Below, piece by piece: positions 24,406 to 31,372 of a stretch of 48,592 bases of DNA. Numbering within the stretch: position 1 is the stretch's first letter; every line of letters starts with the position of its first letter. Both the position numbers and the translations under genes were made by a program. Source of the DNA: JBLHKT01 sp043101615 (GTDB lineage Bacteria; Planctomycetota; Phycisphaerae; Phycisphaerales; UBA1924); NCBI GenBank assembly GCA_043101615.1, contig JBICID010000113.1, positions 1-48,592 on the forward strand, read 5' to 3'. The notes under the pieces are model-generated. The model was not told the DNA's origin. It worked only from the letters and a program-made list of their open reading frames with translations, and did not search any database.

Positions 24406-24683
24406 TGGACCCCATCTACGTGCTCAAGCGTCCGCTGGTCACCGAGAAGTCCACCCTGGCGTTGAACGACGCCAACGTGTACGCCTTCGAGGTGGACCCG
24501 CGCTCCAGCAAGACCGAGATCAAGGAGGCGGTGGAGCGGGCGTACGGCGTCACCGTCGAGAAGGTGACCACCCAGGTCCGCAAGGGCGGGGCCCGTCGGA
24601 TGCGCAAGGGGTGGATCGCAGACAAGAAGACCAAGAAGGCGACCGTCCGTCTCCGCGAGGGCGACGTCATCGAGCTGTTCTGA
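24405..24683 (+). CDS. rplW: 50S ribosomal protein L23
   Basis: A 92-residue protein of typical bacterial L23 length, located at the exit-tunnel rim where trigger factor and SRP bind. IYVLKRPLVTEKSTLAL, YAFEVDPRSSKTEIKEAVERAYGV and VRKGGARRMRKGWIADKKTKKATVRL fit the family. The start overlaps the rplD stop by one base and is preceded by GAGGGAGGTG, a strong ribosome binding site inside rplD. Confidence 0.97.
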   Translation: MDPIYVLKRPLVTEKSTLALNDANVYAFEVDPRSSKTEIKEAVERAYGVTVEKVTTQVRKGGARRMRKGWIADKKTKKATVRLREGDVIELF

Positions 24684-24708
24684 GGCCGAACGAAGAGGAC
24701 CGACCGAC

Positions 24709-25566
24709 ATGGCCATCCGCAAATACAAGCCGACCAGCGCGGGCCGCCGCAACGCCTCGGTGAACCTCAACGAGGAGGTCACCAAGCACCAGCCGGAGAA
24801 GAGCCTGCTGCGCCCCTTGAACAAGAAGGGCGGGCGCAACCACAGCGGCAAGATCACCGTGCAGGGTCGCGGCGGCGGCGCCAAGCGTCGCTACCGCGTC
24901 ATCGACTTCCGCCGGCGCGACCGCCACGGGATCGAGGGCACCGTGGTCGGGATCGAGTACGACCCCAACCGCACCTGCCACATCGCCCTCATCGAGTACG
25001 CCGACGGCGTCCGACGCTACATCCTGGCCCCGGCCGGGCTGACCGACGGCATGACGATCGAGACCTCGAACGACTCGGGCGTGGAGCCGACCGTCGGCAG
25101 CTCGATGCCCCTGCGGTTCATCCCCACGGACATGAACGTGCACTGCGTCGAGCTGAGCCCCGGCTCGGGCGCCAAGCTCTGCCGCAGCGCGGGCTCCTCG
25201 GCCCGTCTGAGCAACCGCGAGGGGCGGTACGCGACGCTGGTGATGCCCTCGGGCGAGATCCGGCGCGTCCCGATCGACTGCCGCGCCACCGTGGGTGTGG
25301 TCGGCAACTCGGACCACCAGCTGCGTCGCCTGGGCAAGGCGGGCATCAACCGGCACCTGGGTCGTCGCCCGAAGACGCGCGGCATGGCGATGAGCCACCA
25401 CGCGCACCCGATGGGGGGCGGCGAGGGCCGGTCCAAGGGCGGGCGTGCGCCGTCCAACGCCGCCGGCACGCCCTCCAAGGGCGGGAACACCCGCAATCGC
25501 AAGCAGCACTCGACCGACCTGATCATCCGCCGGCGCAAGAGCAAGCGCTACGGGCTGAAGAAGTAA
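24709..25566 (+). CDS. rplB: 50S ribosomal protein L2, with an altered active-site-proximal motif
   Basis: A 285-residue L2. The N-terminal KYKPTSAGRRNAS, GRGGGAKRRYRVIDFRR, VPIDCRATVGVVGN and the C-terminal GKAGINRHLGRRPKTRGMAM are conserved. The usually near-invariant NPVDHPHGGGEG reads SHHAHPMGGGEG. The His equivalent to E. coli His229 is kept, but the second His is Met and NPVD is SHHA. Other blocks also deviate (VHCVELSPGSGAKLCRSAGSS instead of HNIELxPGxGGQLARSAGT). L2 binds 23S domain IV and is needed for subunit joining and peptidyl transfer. ATG 24709, with GAAGAGGACC upstream. Confidence 0.96.
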   Translation: MAIRKYKPTSAGRRNASVNLNEEVTKHQPEKSLLRPLNKKGGRNHSGKITVQGRGGGAKRRYRVIDFRRRDRHGIEGTVVGIEYDPNRTCHIALIEYADGVRRYILAPAGLTDGMTIETSNDSGVEPTVGSSMPLRFIPTDMNVHCVELSPGSGAKLCRSAGSSARLSNREGRYATLVMPSGEIRRVPIDCRATVGVVGNSDHQLRRLGKAGINRHLGRRPKTRGMAMSHHAHPMGGGEGRSKGGRAPSNAAGTPSKGGNTRNRKQHSTDLIIRRRKSKRYGLKK

Positions 25567-25579
25567 AGGGAGCGGACGC

Positions 25580-25861
25580 ATGAGCCGGAGCCTGAAGAAA
25601 GGGCCGCACGTCGCGGAGAGCCTCTACCGGAAGGTGGAGAAGATGGGCGAGAGCGGACGCCGCTCGCCGATCAAGACCTGGTCGCGTTCGTGCGTGATCG
25701 TGCCCGAGTTCGTGGGGCACACGTTCCAGGTGCACAACGGACGCGTCTTCCAGGACGTCTTCGTGACCGAGGACATGGTCGGGCACAAGCTCGGCGAGTT
25801 CTCCAACACGCGGACGTTCCGGGGTCACACCAACAAGAAGGAAGGGCTCAAGACGCGCTGA
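25580..25861 (+). CDS. rpsS: 30S ribosomal protein S19
   Basis: A 93-residue S19. SRSLKKGPHV, IKTWSRSCVIVPEFVGHTFQVHNGR (read across its conserved WSR, PEFVGHT and VHNG parts) and MVGHKLGEFSNTRTFRGH are diagnostic. It sits in the 30S head next to S13. GGGAGCGG precedes the ATG. It is 13 nt after rplB and 23 nt before rplV. Confidence 0.97.
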   Translation: MSRSLKKGPHVAESLYRKVEKMGESGRRSPIKTWSRSCVIVPEFVGHTFQVHNGRVFQDVFVTEDMVGHKLGEFSNTRTFRGHTNKKEGLKTR

Positions 25862-25884
25862 GCGTCTGAGCGAAAGGGCTCGCC

Positions 25885-26430
25885 ATGAAGCTTCGAGGCG
25901 AAGAACTCAAGAGACTCGCGACCGACGCCGGGCTGACCGTGGAGCAGCTCGCCGAGTCGCTCGCCGGGCAGGGGCTGACCGGGCCGAAGGCCCTGAGCGC
26001 CGTCAGGAACTGGATCGCCGGTCGGGATCACCCGCGCTGCAAGCGGGCCCACATCGTGGCGATGGCCACCGCCATCGGGTGCGAGCCGCGCGAGATCGTC
26101 CGCTTCACCAGCGAGGTCCGCAGCCACCGCGGCAGCCCGAAGAAGGCCAAGCTGCTGGTGGACCTGATCCGTGGCAAGAGCTACTACGAGGCGCTCAACC
26201 AGCTCCAGTTCTCGTCCAAGCGGGCCGCCGTGGACGTGCGCAAGGCCCTCGAGGCGGCGCGGGCGGAGGCCGAGTTCAACGACGCCGACGAGAGCTCGCT
26301 GGTCGTCACCGAGTGCCGCGTCGACCGCGGGATCCACATCAAGCGGTTCCAGCCCAAGGACCGCGGTCGGGCCCACCCGATCCTGAAGCGAACCAGCCAC
26401 ATCACCGTCGGCGTGGAGGAGCGTGCGTAA
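25885..26430 (+). CDS. rplV: 50S ribosomal protein L22 with N-terminal XRE-like helix-turn-helix domain
   Basis: A 181-residue protein, about 70 residues longer than normal L22 (about 110). L22 proper begins near residue 75: SEVRSHRGSPKKAKLLVDLIRGKSYYEALNQL, then KRAAVDVRKALEAARAEAE and the C-terminal VDRGIHIKRFQPKDRGRAHPILKRTSHI lining the exit tunnel. Residues about 6-73 (ELKRLATDAGLTVEQLAESL ... VRNWIAGRDHPRCKRAHIVAMATAIG) follow the pattern of an XRE/Cro-type helix-turn-helix, with the usual GLTxxxLAxxL, W-x-x-G-x-x-x-P and LA-x-x-x-G spacing. The start is real: ATG 25885 has GAAAGGG 6 nt upstream and lies 23 nt after rpsS. The domain could bind nucleic acid for autoregulation or rRNA contact. 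Confidence 0.9.
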   Translation: MKLRGEELKRLATDAGLTVEQLAESLAGQGLTGPKALSAVRNWIAGRDHPRCKRAHIVAMATAIGCEPREIVRFTSEVRSHRGSPKKAKLLVDLIRGKSYYEALNQLQFSSKRAAVDVRKALEAARAEAEFNDADESSLVVTECRVDRGIHIKRFQPKDRGRAHPILKRTSHITVGVEERA

Positions 26431-27134
26431 TGGGACAGAAGACCCACCCCTTCGGATTCCGCCTCGGTGTCACCGAGACCCACCGCTCCCGCTGGTACGC
26501 GCCCAAGGCGCTGTACGGCGAGCTGCTGGTCGAGGACGAGAAGATCCGCCAGTACCTCGACAAGAGGCTCAACCAGACCCCGCCCAACGCCGCGGTCTCC
26601 GAGATCCTCATCGAGCGCACGCGCGAGCAGCTCAAGATCCTGGTCCGCACCGCCCGCCCGGGCCTGGTCATCGGCCCGAAGGGCGCCGAGGTCGAGCGGA
26701 TGACCGAGGAGCTGCAGTACATGACGGGTCGCAAGGTGCAGATCTCGATCCTCGAGATCAAGCGCCCCGACATCGACGCCCAGCTCACCGCGGCCAACGT
26801 CGCCGAGGGCCTGAAGAAGCGCATGGGCTTCCGGCGTCTGGTCAAGCAGCGGGCCGAGGGCGTGATGCAGGCCGGGGCCAAGGGCGTGAAGATCCAGATC
26901 TCGGGTCGCCTGGGCGGCGCCGAGATGAGCCGCACGATGGACGTCCGCCTGGGCGCCCTGCCGCTGTCCACCCTGCAGGCCGAGGTCGACTACGGCTTCG
27001 CCGAGAGCCGCACGAGCTACGGGGTCATCGGCGTGAAGGTCTGGGTGTACAAGGGCGAGTACGGCGCCGCGACCGAGGACGACACCGCGTCCGACGCCGC
27101 GGGCGGCCGGGCCCGCGCACGAGGGCGACGTTAA
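26430..27134 (+). CDS. rpsC: 30S ribosomal protein S3
   Basis: A 234-residue S3. GQKTHPFGFRLGVTETHRSRWYA is the N-terminus; the KH domain shows GLVIGPKGAEVERM; GVKIQISGRLGGAEMSRTM and VDYGFAESRTSYGVIGVKVWVYKGE complete the family pattern. A short Arg/Ala-rich tail ends in GRARARGRR. It forms part of the mRNA entry channel. The start overlaps the rplV stop by one base (TAATG). Confidence 0.97.
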   Translation: MGQKTHPFGFRLGVTETHRSRWYAPKALYGELLVEDEKIRQYLDKRLNQTPPNAAVSEILIERTREQLKILVRTARPGLVIGPKGAEVERMTEELQYMTGRKVQISILEIKRPDIDAQLTAANVAEGLKKRMGFRRLVKQRAEGVMQAGAKGVKIQISGRLGGAEMSRTMDVRLGALPLSTLQAEVDYGFAESRTSYGVIGVKVWVYKGEYGAATEDDTASDAAGGRARARGRR

Positions 27135-27196
27135 CCACGAGGAACACCGGGACGAGCCCCCGCGAGCCGGGGCCGTCCGGCATTGGAGCCTGAAGC

Positions 27197-27622
27197 ATGC
27201 CTCCCTACAAGATCCCCAAGCGAGTGAAGCACCGCAAGGAGTTCCGTCGCGTCCGCGAGCGGAAGGCGACCAAGGGCAACTACGTCGCCTTCGGCGACTT
27301 CGGCCTGCAGTCGCTCGAGCAGTGCTGGCTGAAGTCCAACCACATCGAGGCGGGGCGCATCGCCTGCCAGCACTACCTCAAGCGTGAGGGCAAGCTGTTC
27401 ATCCGGGTCTTCCCGGACAAGCCCGTGTCCAAGAAGCCGCTGGAGACCCGGATGGGCAAGGGCAAGGCGGACGTGGACTACTGGGCGGCCCGCGTGAAGG
27501 CCGGGACGGTGCTGTACGAGCTCGCCGGCGTCAGCGAGACCAAGGCCAAGGGCGCCTTCCATCGCGTGGCGATGAAGATGCCCGTCAAGTGCCGCATGAT
27601 CACCCGCCGGGTGGAGGCTTAA
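27197..27622 (+). CDS. rplP: 50S ribosomal protein L16
   Basis: A 141-residue L16 of normal length. PKRVKHRKEFRRVRERKATKGNYVAFGDFGLQSLEQCWL, IEAGRIACQHYLKREGKLFIRVFPDKPVSKKPLETRMGKGKADVDYW and GAFHRVAMKMPVKCRMI follow the family throughout. It binds near the A-site and is needed late in 50S assembly. The 62-nt gap after rpsC contains a small CCCCG/CGGGG hairpin. GGAGCCTGAAGC precedes the ATG. Confidence 0.97.
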   Translation: MPPYKIPKRVKHRKEFRRVRERKATKGNYVAFGDFGLQSLEQCWLKSNHIEAGRIACQHYLKREGKLFIRVFPDKPVSKKPLETRMGKGKADVDYWAARVKAGTVLYELAGVSETKAKGAFHRVAMKMPVKCRMITRRVEA

Positions 27623-27632
27623 GGAGCACGCC

Positions 27633-27857
27633 ATGGCATACGAGAGCCTTGACGGACAGCGGGTGCGGGCGATGGCCGACGACGAGCTGGCGACCCTGGT
27701 CGCCAAGTTCCGGGGCGAGCTCTTCGAGCTGGGCGGGCACCGCCACAGCGAGAAGGTGGAGGACGTCTCCCGGTTCACCAAGCTGCGCCGTGACATCGCG
27801 AGACTCAAGACCGAGCAGAACGCCCGGCGGGCCAAGGCCGCCGCGGCCGCCGGGTGA
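27633..27857 (+). CDS. rpmC: 50S ribosomal protein L29
   Basis: A 74-residue L29. RAMADDELATLVAKFRGELFELGGHRHSEKVEDVSRFTKLRRDIARLKT matches the two-helix fold and the RxxRRxIAR-like motif; the C-terminus is an Ala-rich tail (RRAKAAAAAG). L29 sits beside L23 at the exit tunnel. It starts 10 nt after rplP with AAGGAG 6 nt upstream of the ATG. It is followed by a tandem hairpin repeat. Confidence 0.95.
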   Translation: MAYESLDGQRVRAMADDELATLVAKFRGELFELGGHRHSEKVEDVSRFTKLRRDIARLKTEQNARRAKAAAAAG

Positions 27858-27859
27858 AC

Positions 27860-27903
27860 GGGCGTCGCGCACGCGACCGAAGGGCGTCGCAGTAGCGACT
27901 GAA
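27860..27903 (+). repeat. Two tandem 22-nt repeats, each an identical-stem hairpin, between rpmC and rpsQ
   Basis: Unit 1 is 27860-27881 and unit 2 is 27882-27903. Both read GGGCGTCGC, a 4-nt loop, GCGAC, C or T, GAA. The stems GTCGC/GCGAC are identical (27864-27868/27873-27877 and 27886-27890/27895-27899), while the loops differ (GCAC, AGTA). The second unit runs straight into the rpsQ ribosome binding site. Confidence 0.8.
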
Positions 27904-27914
27904 GAAGGATGACG

Positions 27915-28190
27915 ATGAGCCAGACAGCCGAAACAGTGCACGGGACCAGGATCGGGGTGGTCGAGACGGACCAGCGCGACAAGACCCGTCGCGTCGTGGT
28001 CAAGTACGTCGCCAAGCACCCCAAGTACGGCAAGTACATCAAGAAGCGGACGGTGCTGCACGTCCACGACGAGAACAACGAGAGCCGCGTCGGCGACCGC
28101 GTCGAGATCGCCGAGTGCAGGCCCATCTCCAAGACCAAGAGCTGGAAGCTCCTCCGCGTCATCGAGACGCGGGCCGACGCGAACGACTGA
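27915..28190 (+). CDS. rpsQ: 30S ribosomal protein S17
   Basis: A 91-residue S17 with the OB-fold pattern GTRIGVVETDQRDKTRRVVVKY, HPKYGKYIKKRTVLHVHDENNESRVGDRVEIAECRPISKTKSWKL. Two ATGs compete. The one at 27915 is preferred because AAGAAGG ends 6 nt before it, while the one at 27909 directly abuts that ribosome binding site. It binds the 16S 5' domain. It is preceded by tandem hairpins. Confidence 0.96.
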   Translation: MSQTAETVHGTRIGVVETDQRDKTRRVVVKYVAKHPKYGKYIKKRTVLHVHDENNESRVGDRVEIAECRPISKTKSWKLLRVIETRADAND

Positions 28191-28235
28191 TCCAGCACGG
28201 CCGCCCCCCGCGGCCGACCCCAAGGAAGCCGAGCC

Positions 28236-28622
28236 ATGCTCCAGCAAGAATCCAGATGCGAAGTCGCGGACAACTCGGGCGCCAAGGTCGCCTACGTGAT
28301 CCGCGTGTACGGCGGGTCCACCGGCTCCGGTCAGTTCACCCGCAAGACCGCCGGCGTCGGCGACCGGGTCCTGGTGAGCGTCAAGAAGTCGCTCCCCGGC
28401 TCGGACATCAAGTCCGGCGACATGTCCAAGGCCGTCATCGTCCGCACCGCCAAGGCCACGCGGCGCAAGGACGGCTCCTACGTCAAGTTCGATTCCTCCG
28501 CGGTCGTGCTCATCAACGACGACGGCAACCCGAAGGGCACGCGCATCTTCGGCCCCGTCGCCCGCGAGCTCCGCGAGCGGAAGTACATGAAGATCGTGTC
28601 CCTGGCACCGGAGGTGGTGTGA
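28236..28622 (+). CDS. rplN: 50S ribosomal protein L14
   Basis: A 128-residue L14. MLQQESRCEVADNSGAKVAYVIRVYGGS, GVGDRVLVSVKKSLPG, KAVIVRTAKATRRKDGSYVKFDSSAVVLIND and GTRIFGPVARELRERKYMKIVSLAPEVV match the family from end to end. A 5-residue insert (GSDIK) follows the LPG turn. It contacts the factor-binding bridge region. Its stop overlaps the rplX start by one base (TGATG). Confidence 0.97.
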   Translation: MLQQESRCEVADNSGAKVAYVIRVYGGSTGSGQFTRKTAGVGDRVLVSVKKSLPGSDIKSGDMSKAVIVRTAKATRRKDGSYVKFDSSAVVLINDDGNPKGTRIFGPVARELRERKYMKIVSLAPEVV

Positions 28623-28960
28623 TGCCCGCGCACGTCAGAAGCGGAGATCAGGTGATCGTCACGGCCGGCGACCTCAAGGGTCAGACCGGCGAGGTCCTGC
28701 GCGTGATGCCCAAGGAGAACCGGGTCGTCATCAAGGGCCTGAACATGGTCACCCGCAACCGCAAGCCCACTCGCTTCAACCCCGAGGGCGGCCAGGAAGA
28801 GTTCGAGGCCCCCATCCACATGTCCAACGTGAGCCCCGTCGTCGACGGCAAGCCGACACGCGTCCGCTTCCAGACCAAGCCCGACGGGACCAAGGTCCGC
28901 GTCGCCGCCCGGGACGGGTCGGAGCTGGGCCAGGTCCGCTCCGCCAAGGCCAAGAGCTGA
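28622..28960 (+). CDS. rplX: 50S ribosomal protein L24
   Basis: A 112-residue L24 with the KOW motif VRSGDQVIVTAGDLKGQTGEVLRVMP, then VVIKGLNMVTRNRKP, GGQEEFEAPIHMSNVSPV, all family-typical. L24 starts assembly of the 50S subunit near the tunnel exit. The start codon overlaps the rplN stop by one base, so translation is coupled. Confidence 0.97.
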   Translation: MPAHVRSGDQVIVTAGDLKGQTGEVLRVMPKENRVVIKGLNMVTRNRKPTRFNPEGGQEEFEAPIHMSNVSPVVDGKPTRVRFQTKPDGTKVRVAARDGSELGQVRSAKAKS

Positions 28961-28985
28961 GCCCCACGCCCGAAGGAGAACCGCC

Positions 28986-29606
28986 ATGGCAAAGAAGGGC
29001 CAATTCGACGAGGCAACACTGCAGGCCGCCAAGGCCCCGAACGCCCCGCGCCTCAAGTCTCTCTACGACGACTCCATCCGCGCCAAGCTCACCGAGGAGT
29101 TCGGCCTCAAGAACCCGATGGCGCACCCGCGCCTCGAGAAGATCACCATCAACGTCAACGTCGGGCGACACCTCGACGGCACCAAGGTGCCCGCCGGCGT
29201 CCGCGAGTCGGTGATCCACACGCTCACCACCATCACCGGCCAGAAGCCCGTCATGCTCAAGGCCAAGAAGAGCGTGTCCAACTTCAAGGTCCGCGAGGGC
29301 TACGAGACCGCCTACAAGGTCACCCTGCGCCGGGAGCGGATGTGGTTCTTCCTGGACCGCCTGATCAACCTCGCCACGCCCCGCATCAAGGACTTCCGGG
29401 GCCTGTCGGACTCCGCGTTCGACCGCCAGGGCAACTACTCCATGGGCCTGACCGAGCAGGGTGTCTTCCCCGAGATCAACATGGCCGAGCAGTCCTTCAC
29501 CCACGGCATGAACATCAACATGTCGTTCGCCAACTCCACGCCCGAGCTCAGCCGCTTCGTGCTGGCCGAGATGGGCATGCCGTTCAAGAAGCCCGAGAAC
29601 AACTGA
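28986..29606 (+). CDS. rplE: 50S ribosomal protein L5
   Basis: A 206-residue L5, about 25 residues longer than typical at the N-terminus (KKGQFDEATLQAAKAPNAP). PRLKSLYDDSIRAKLTEEFG, HPRLEKITINVNVG, GQKPVMLKAKKSVSNFKVREG, VTLRRERMWFFLDRLINLATPRIKDFRGLSDSAFDRQGNYSMGLTEQGVFPEI (conserved in its RxxxMxxFLDRL and DFRG parts) define L5, which binds 5S rRNA and P-site tRNA. GAAGGAG lies upstream of the ATG. The extra N-terminus begins at the only start with a ribosome binding site. Confidence 0.97.
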   Translation: MAKKGQFDEATLQAAKAPNAPRLKSLYDDSIRAKLTEEFGLKNPMAHPRLEKITINVNVGRHLDGTKVPAGVRESVIHTLTTITGQKPVMLKAKKSVSNFKVREGYETAYKVTLRRERMWFFLDRLINLATPRIKDFRGLSDSAFDRQGNYSMGLTEQGVFPEINMAEQSFTHGMNINMSFANSTPELSRFVLAEMGMPFKKPENN

Positions 29607-29647
29607 CCCCCGCACCCCAGCCGACGACCAGAGAGGCCACGAGACCC

Positions 29648-29833
29648 ATGGCGACCAAGGCACAAATCGCGAAGAGCCGCAGGACACCCAAGTACTCCAC
29701 CCGCATCGTGCGCCGGTGCGAGCTCACCGGGCGGTCCCGCAGCGTGTACCGCAAGTTCCGCGTCAGCCGCATCATGCTCCGGAAGCTGGCGCTCGAAGGC
29801 AAGATCCCCGGCATGCGCAAGGCCAGCTGGTAA
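29648..29833 (+). CDS. rpsN: 30S ribosomal protein S14, short type without the zinc cysteines
   Basis: A 61-residue protein of the short (type Z) S14 length, ending GKIPGMRKASW as expected. Zinc-type S14 carries CxxC ... CxxC; here the four positions are Cys24, Thr27, Ser40 and Met43, so zinc cannot be held in the normal way. SVYRKFRVSRIMLRKLALEG otherwise aligns well with the family. It is therefore a C-minus version of the short form. It lies 41 nt after rplE in its usual place in the spc segment. Confidence 0.95.
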   Translation: MATKAQIAKSRRTPKYSTRIVRRCELTGRSRSVYRKFRVSRIMLRKLALEGKIPGMRKASW

Positions 29834-29848
29834 GAAAGGCACCGACTC

Positions 29849-30250
29849 ATGTCCATGAGTGATCCCATCGCCGACATGCTGACCCGCATCCGCAACGCCA
29901 CGCGGAACAAGGCCAAGCACGTCCAGGTCAAGAACTCCAAGGTCTGCCGAGGCGTCGCCGAGGTCCTCAAGACCGAGGGCTACATCACCGACTACGCCGT
30001 CGAGACCGACCGCACCGGCCAGGGTGTCATCGACATCACCCTCAAGTACGGCCCGCGCGGCGAGGTCATCATCCACGAGATCAAGCGGGCCTCCAAGCCC
30101 GGGCGACGCCTCTACACCAAGGTCGACGACATCCCCCAGCCCCTCCAGGGCATGGGCATCTCCATCGTCTCCACCTCCTCGGGCGTCCTCTCCGACCGCC
30201 TCTGCCGCGAGAAGAAGGTCGGCGGAGAGCTCCTCGCCACCCTGTACTGA
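29849..30250 (+). CDS. rpsH: 30S ribosomal protein S8
   Basis: A 133-residue S8. SDPIADMLTRIRNATRNKAKHVQVKNSKV, LKYGPRGEVIIHEIKRASKPGRRLYTKVDDIPQPLQGMGISIVSTSSGVLSDRLCREKKVGGELLATLY (notably its GMGISIVSTSSGV core) are diagnostic. S8 binds 16S helix 21 and in E. coli represses the spc operon. AAGAAAGG lies 9 nt before ATG 29849; a second in-frame ATG at 29855 is possible. Confidence 0.97.
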   Translation: MSMSDPIADMLTRIRNATRNKAKHVQVKNSKVCRGVAEVLKTEGYITDYAVETDRTGQGVIDITLKYGPRGEVIIHEIKRASKPGRRLYTKVDDIPQPLQGMGISIVSTSSGVLSDRLCREKKVGGELLATLY

Positions 30251-30344
30251 CCCCGCCGCACGCACCCACCCAAGGGCTGGACTCCCCGGCACACCAGCAG
30301 CACCACCGACCGCCGGACGACGACGACAGCCAGAGGAAACAGCC

Positions 30345-30896
30345 ATGAGCCGCATCGGCAAGAAACCCGTCTCCGTGCCCAAGGGCGTCAAGGTCTCGAT
30401 CAGCGACCGCACCGTCACCGTGGAGGGCAAGAAGGGCACCCTGTCCTACACCCACCGCCCCGAGATCAGCGTGAGCGTCGACGAGGGCGCCGGCGAGTGC
30501 ACCGTCAACGCGGCCGAGGGCCACGAGGGCAAGCGGGAGACCAGCGCCCACTGGGGCACCACCCGCGCCCTGATCAACAACATGATCGTGGGCGTCTCGG
30601 AGGGCTACAAGCGCCAGCTCGAGGTCGTCGGCGTCGGCTGGAGCGCGACCGTCGCGGGCACGAACCTCAACCTCAAGGTCGGCTACGCCAACACCATCAG
30701 CGTGCCGATCCCCACCGGCGTCAGCGTCAGCGTGGAGAAGCAGCTCGTCACCGTCGAGGGCGCCGACAAGCACGCCGTCGGTGAGTTCTGCGCCACCGTC
30801 CGCTCCAAGCGCAAGCCCGAGCCCTACAACGGCAAGGGCATCAAGTACGCAGACGAGGTCATCCGCCGCAAGCAAGGCAAGGCGTTCGGCAACTGA
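30345..30896 (+). CDS. rplF: 50S ribosomal protein L6
   Basis: A 183-residue L6 with two similar domains. SRIGKKPVSVPKGVKVSISDRTVTVEGKKGTL is the N-terminus; TRALINNMIVGVSEGYKRQLEVVGVGWSA the linker; and EPYNGKGIKYADEVIRRKQGKAFG the C-terminus, where E. coli has PEPYKGKGVRYADE. It contacts the sarcin-ricin loop. It is 94 nt after rpsH with AGAGGAAAC before the ATG at 30345. Confidence 0.97.
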   Translation: MSRIGKKPVSVPKGVKVSISDRTVTVEGKKGTLSYTHRPEISVSVDEGAGECTVNAAEGHEGKRETSAHWGTTRALINNMIVGVSEGYKRQLEVVGVGWSATVAGTNLNLKVGYANTISVPIPTGVSVSVEKQLVTVEGADKHAVGEFCATVRSKRKPEPYNGKGIKYADEVIRRKQGKAFGN

Positions 30897-30940
30897 CAGA
30901 CACTCACGCGGGCGCAGGCCACGCGCGAAGGGAACGAGTC

Positions 30941-31306
30941 ATGGACAAGCAGAAAGACAAGCTGGTTCGTCGCACGCGTCGGCGCATCGGCATCCGCAAG
31001 CGGGTGCAGGGCACCCCCGAGCGCCCGCGCATGTCGATCTACCGCTCGCTCAACCACATCTACGTCCAGGTCATCGACGACCTGGCCGGCGCCACCGTCG
31101 CCAGCGCCTCCACCCGCGACAAGGCCTTCGGCGCCAAGGGCGGCACCGGCAACGCCGCAGCCGCGGCCGAGGTCGGCAAGCTCATCGCCGAGCGGGCCAG
31201 GCAGGCCGGCGTCTCCAGCGTCGTCTTCGACCGGGGCGGTTTCAAGTACCACGGCCGGGTCAAGGCACTCGCCGACGCCGCACGCGAGGGCGGACTCCAG
31301 TTCTGA
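30941..31306 (+). CDS. rplR: 50S ribosomal protein L18
   Basis: A 121-residue L18, which delivers 5S rRNA to the 50S subunit together with L5. The basic N-terminus (DKLVRRTRRRIGIRKRVQGT), PRMSIYRSLNHIYVQVIDD, TVASASTRDKA and VVFDRGGFKYHGRVKALADAAREGGLQF are all typical. GAAGGGAACGAG precedes ATG 30941. Confidence 0.97.
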   Translation: MDKQKDKLVRRTRRRIGIRKRVQGTPERPRMSIYRSLNHIYVQVIDDLAGATVASASTRDKAFGAKGGTGNAAAAAEVGKLIAERARQAGVSSVVFDRGGFKYHGRVKALADAAREGGLQF

Positions 31307-31372
31307 TCAGGACACGAACCACCGGCGCAACGACGCCGAACACGACCACCCGGTCAACAAAAGGACAGCCAC

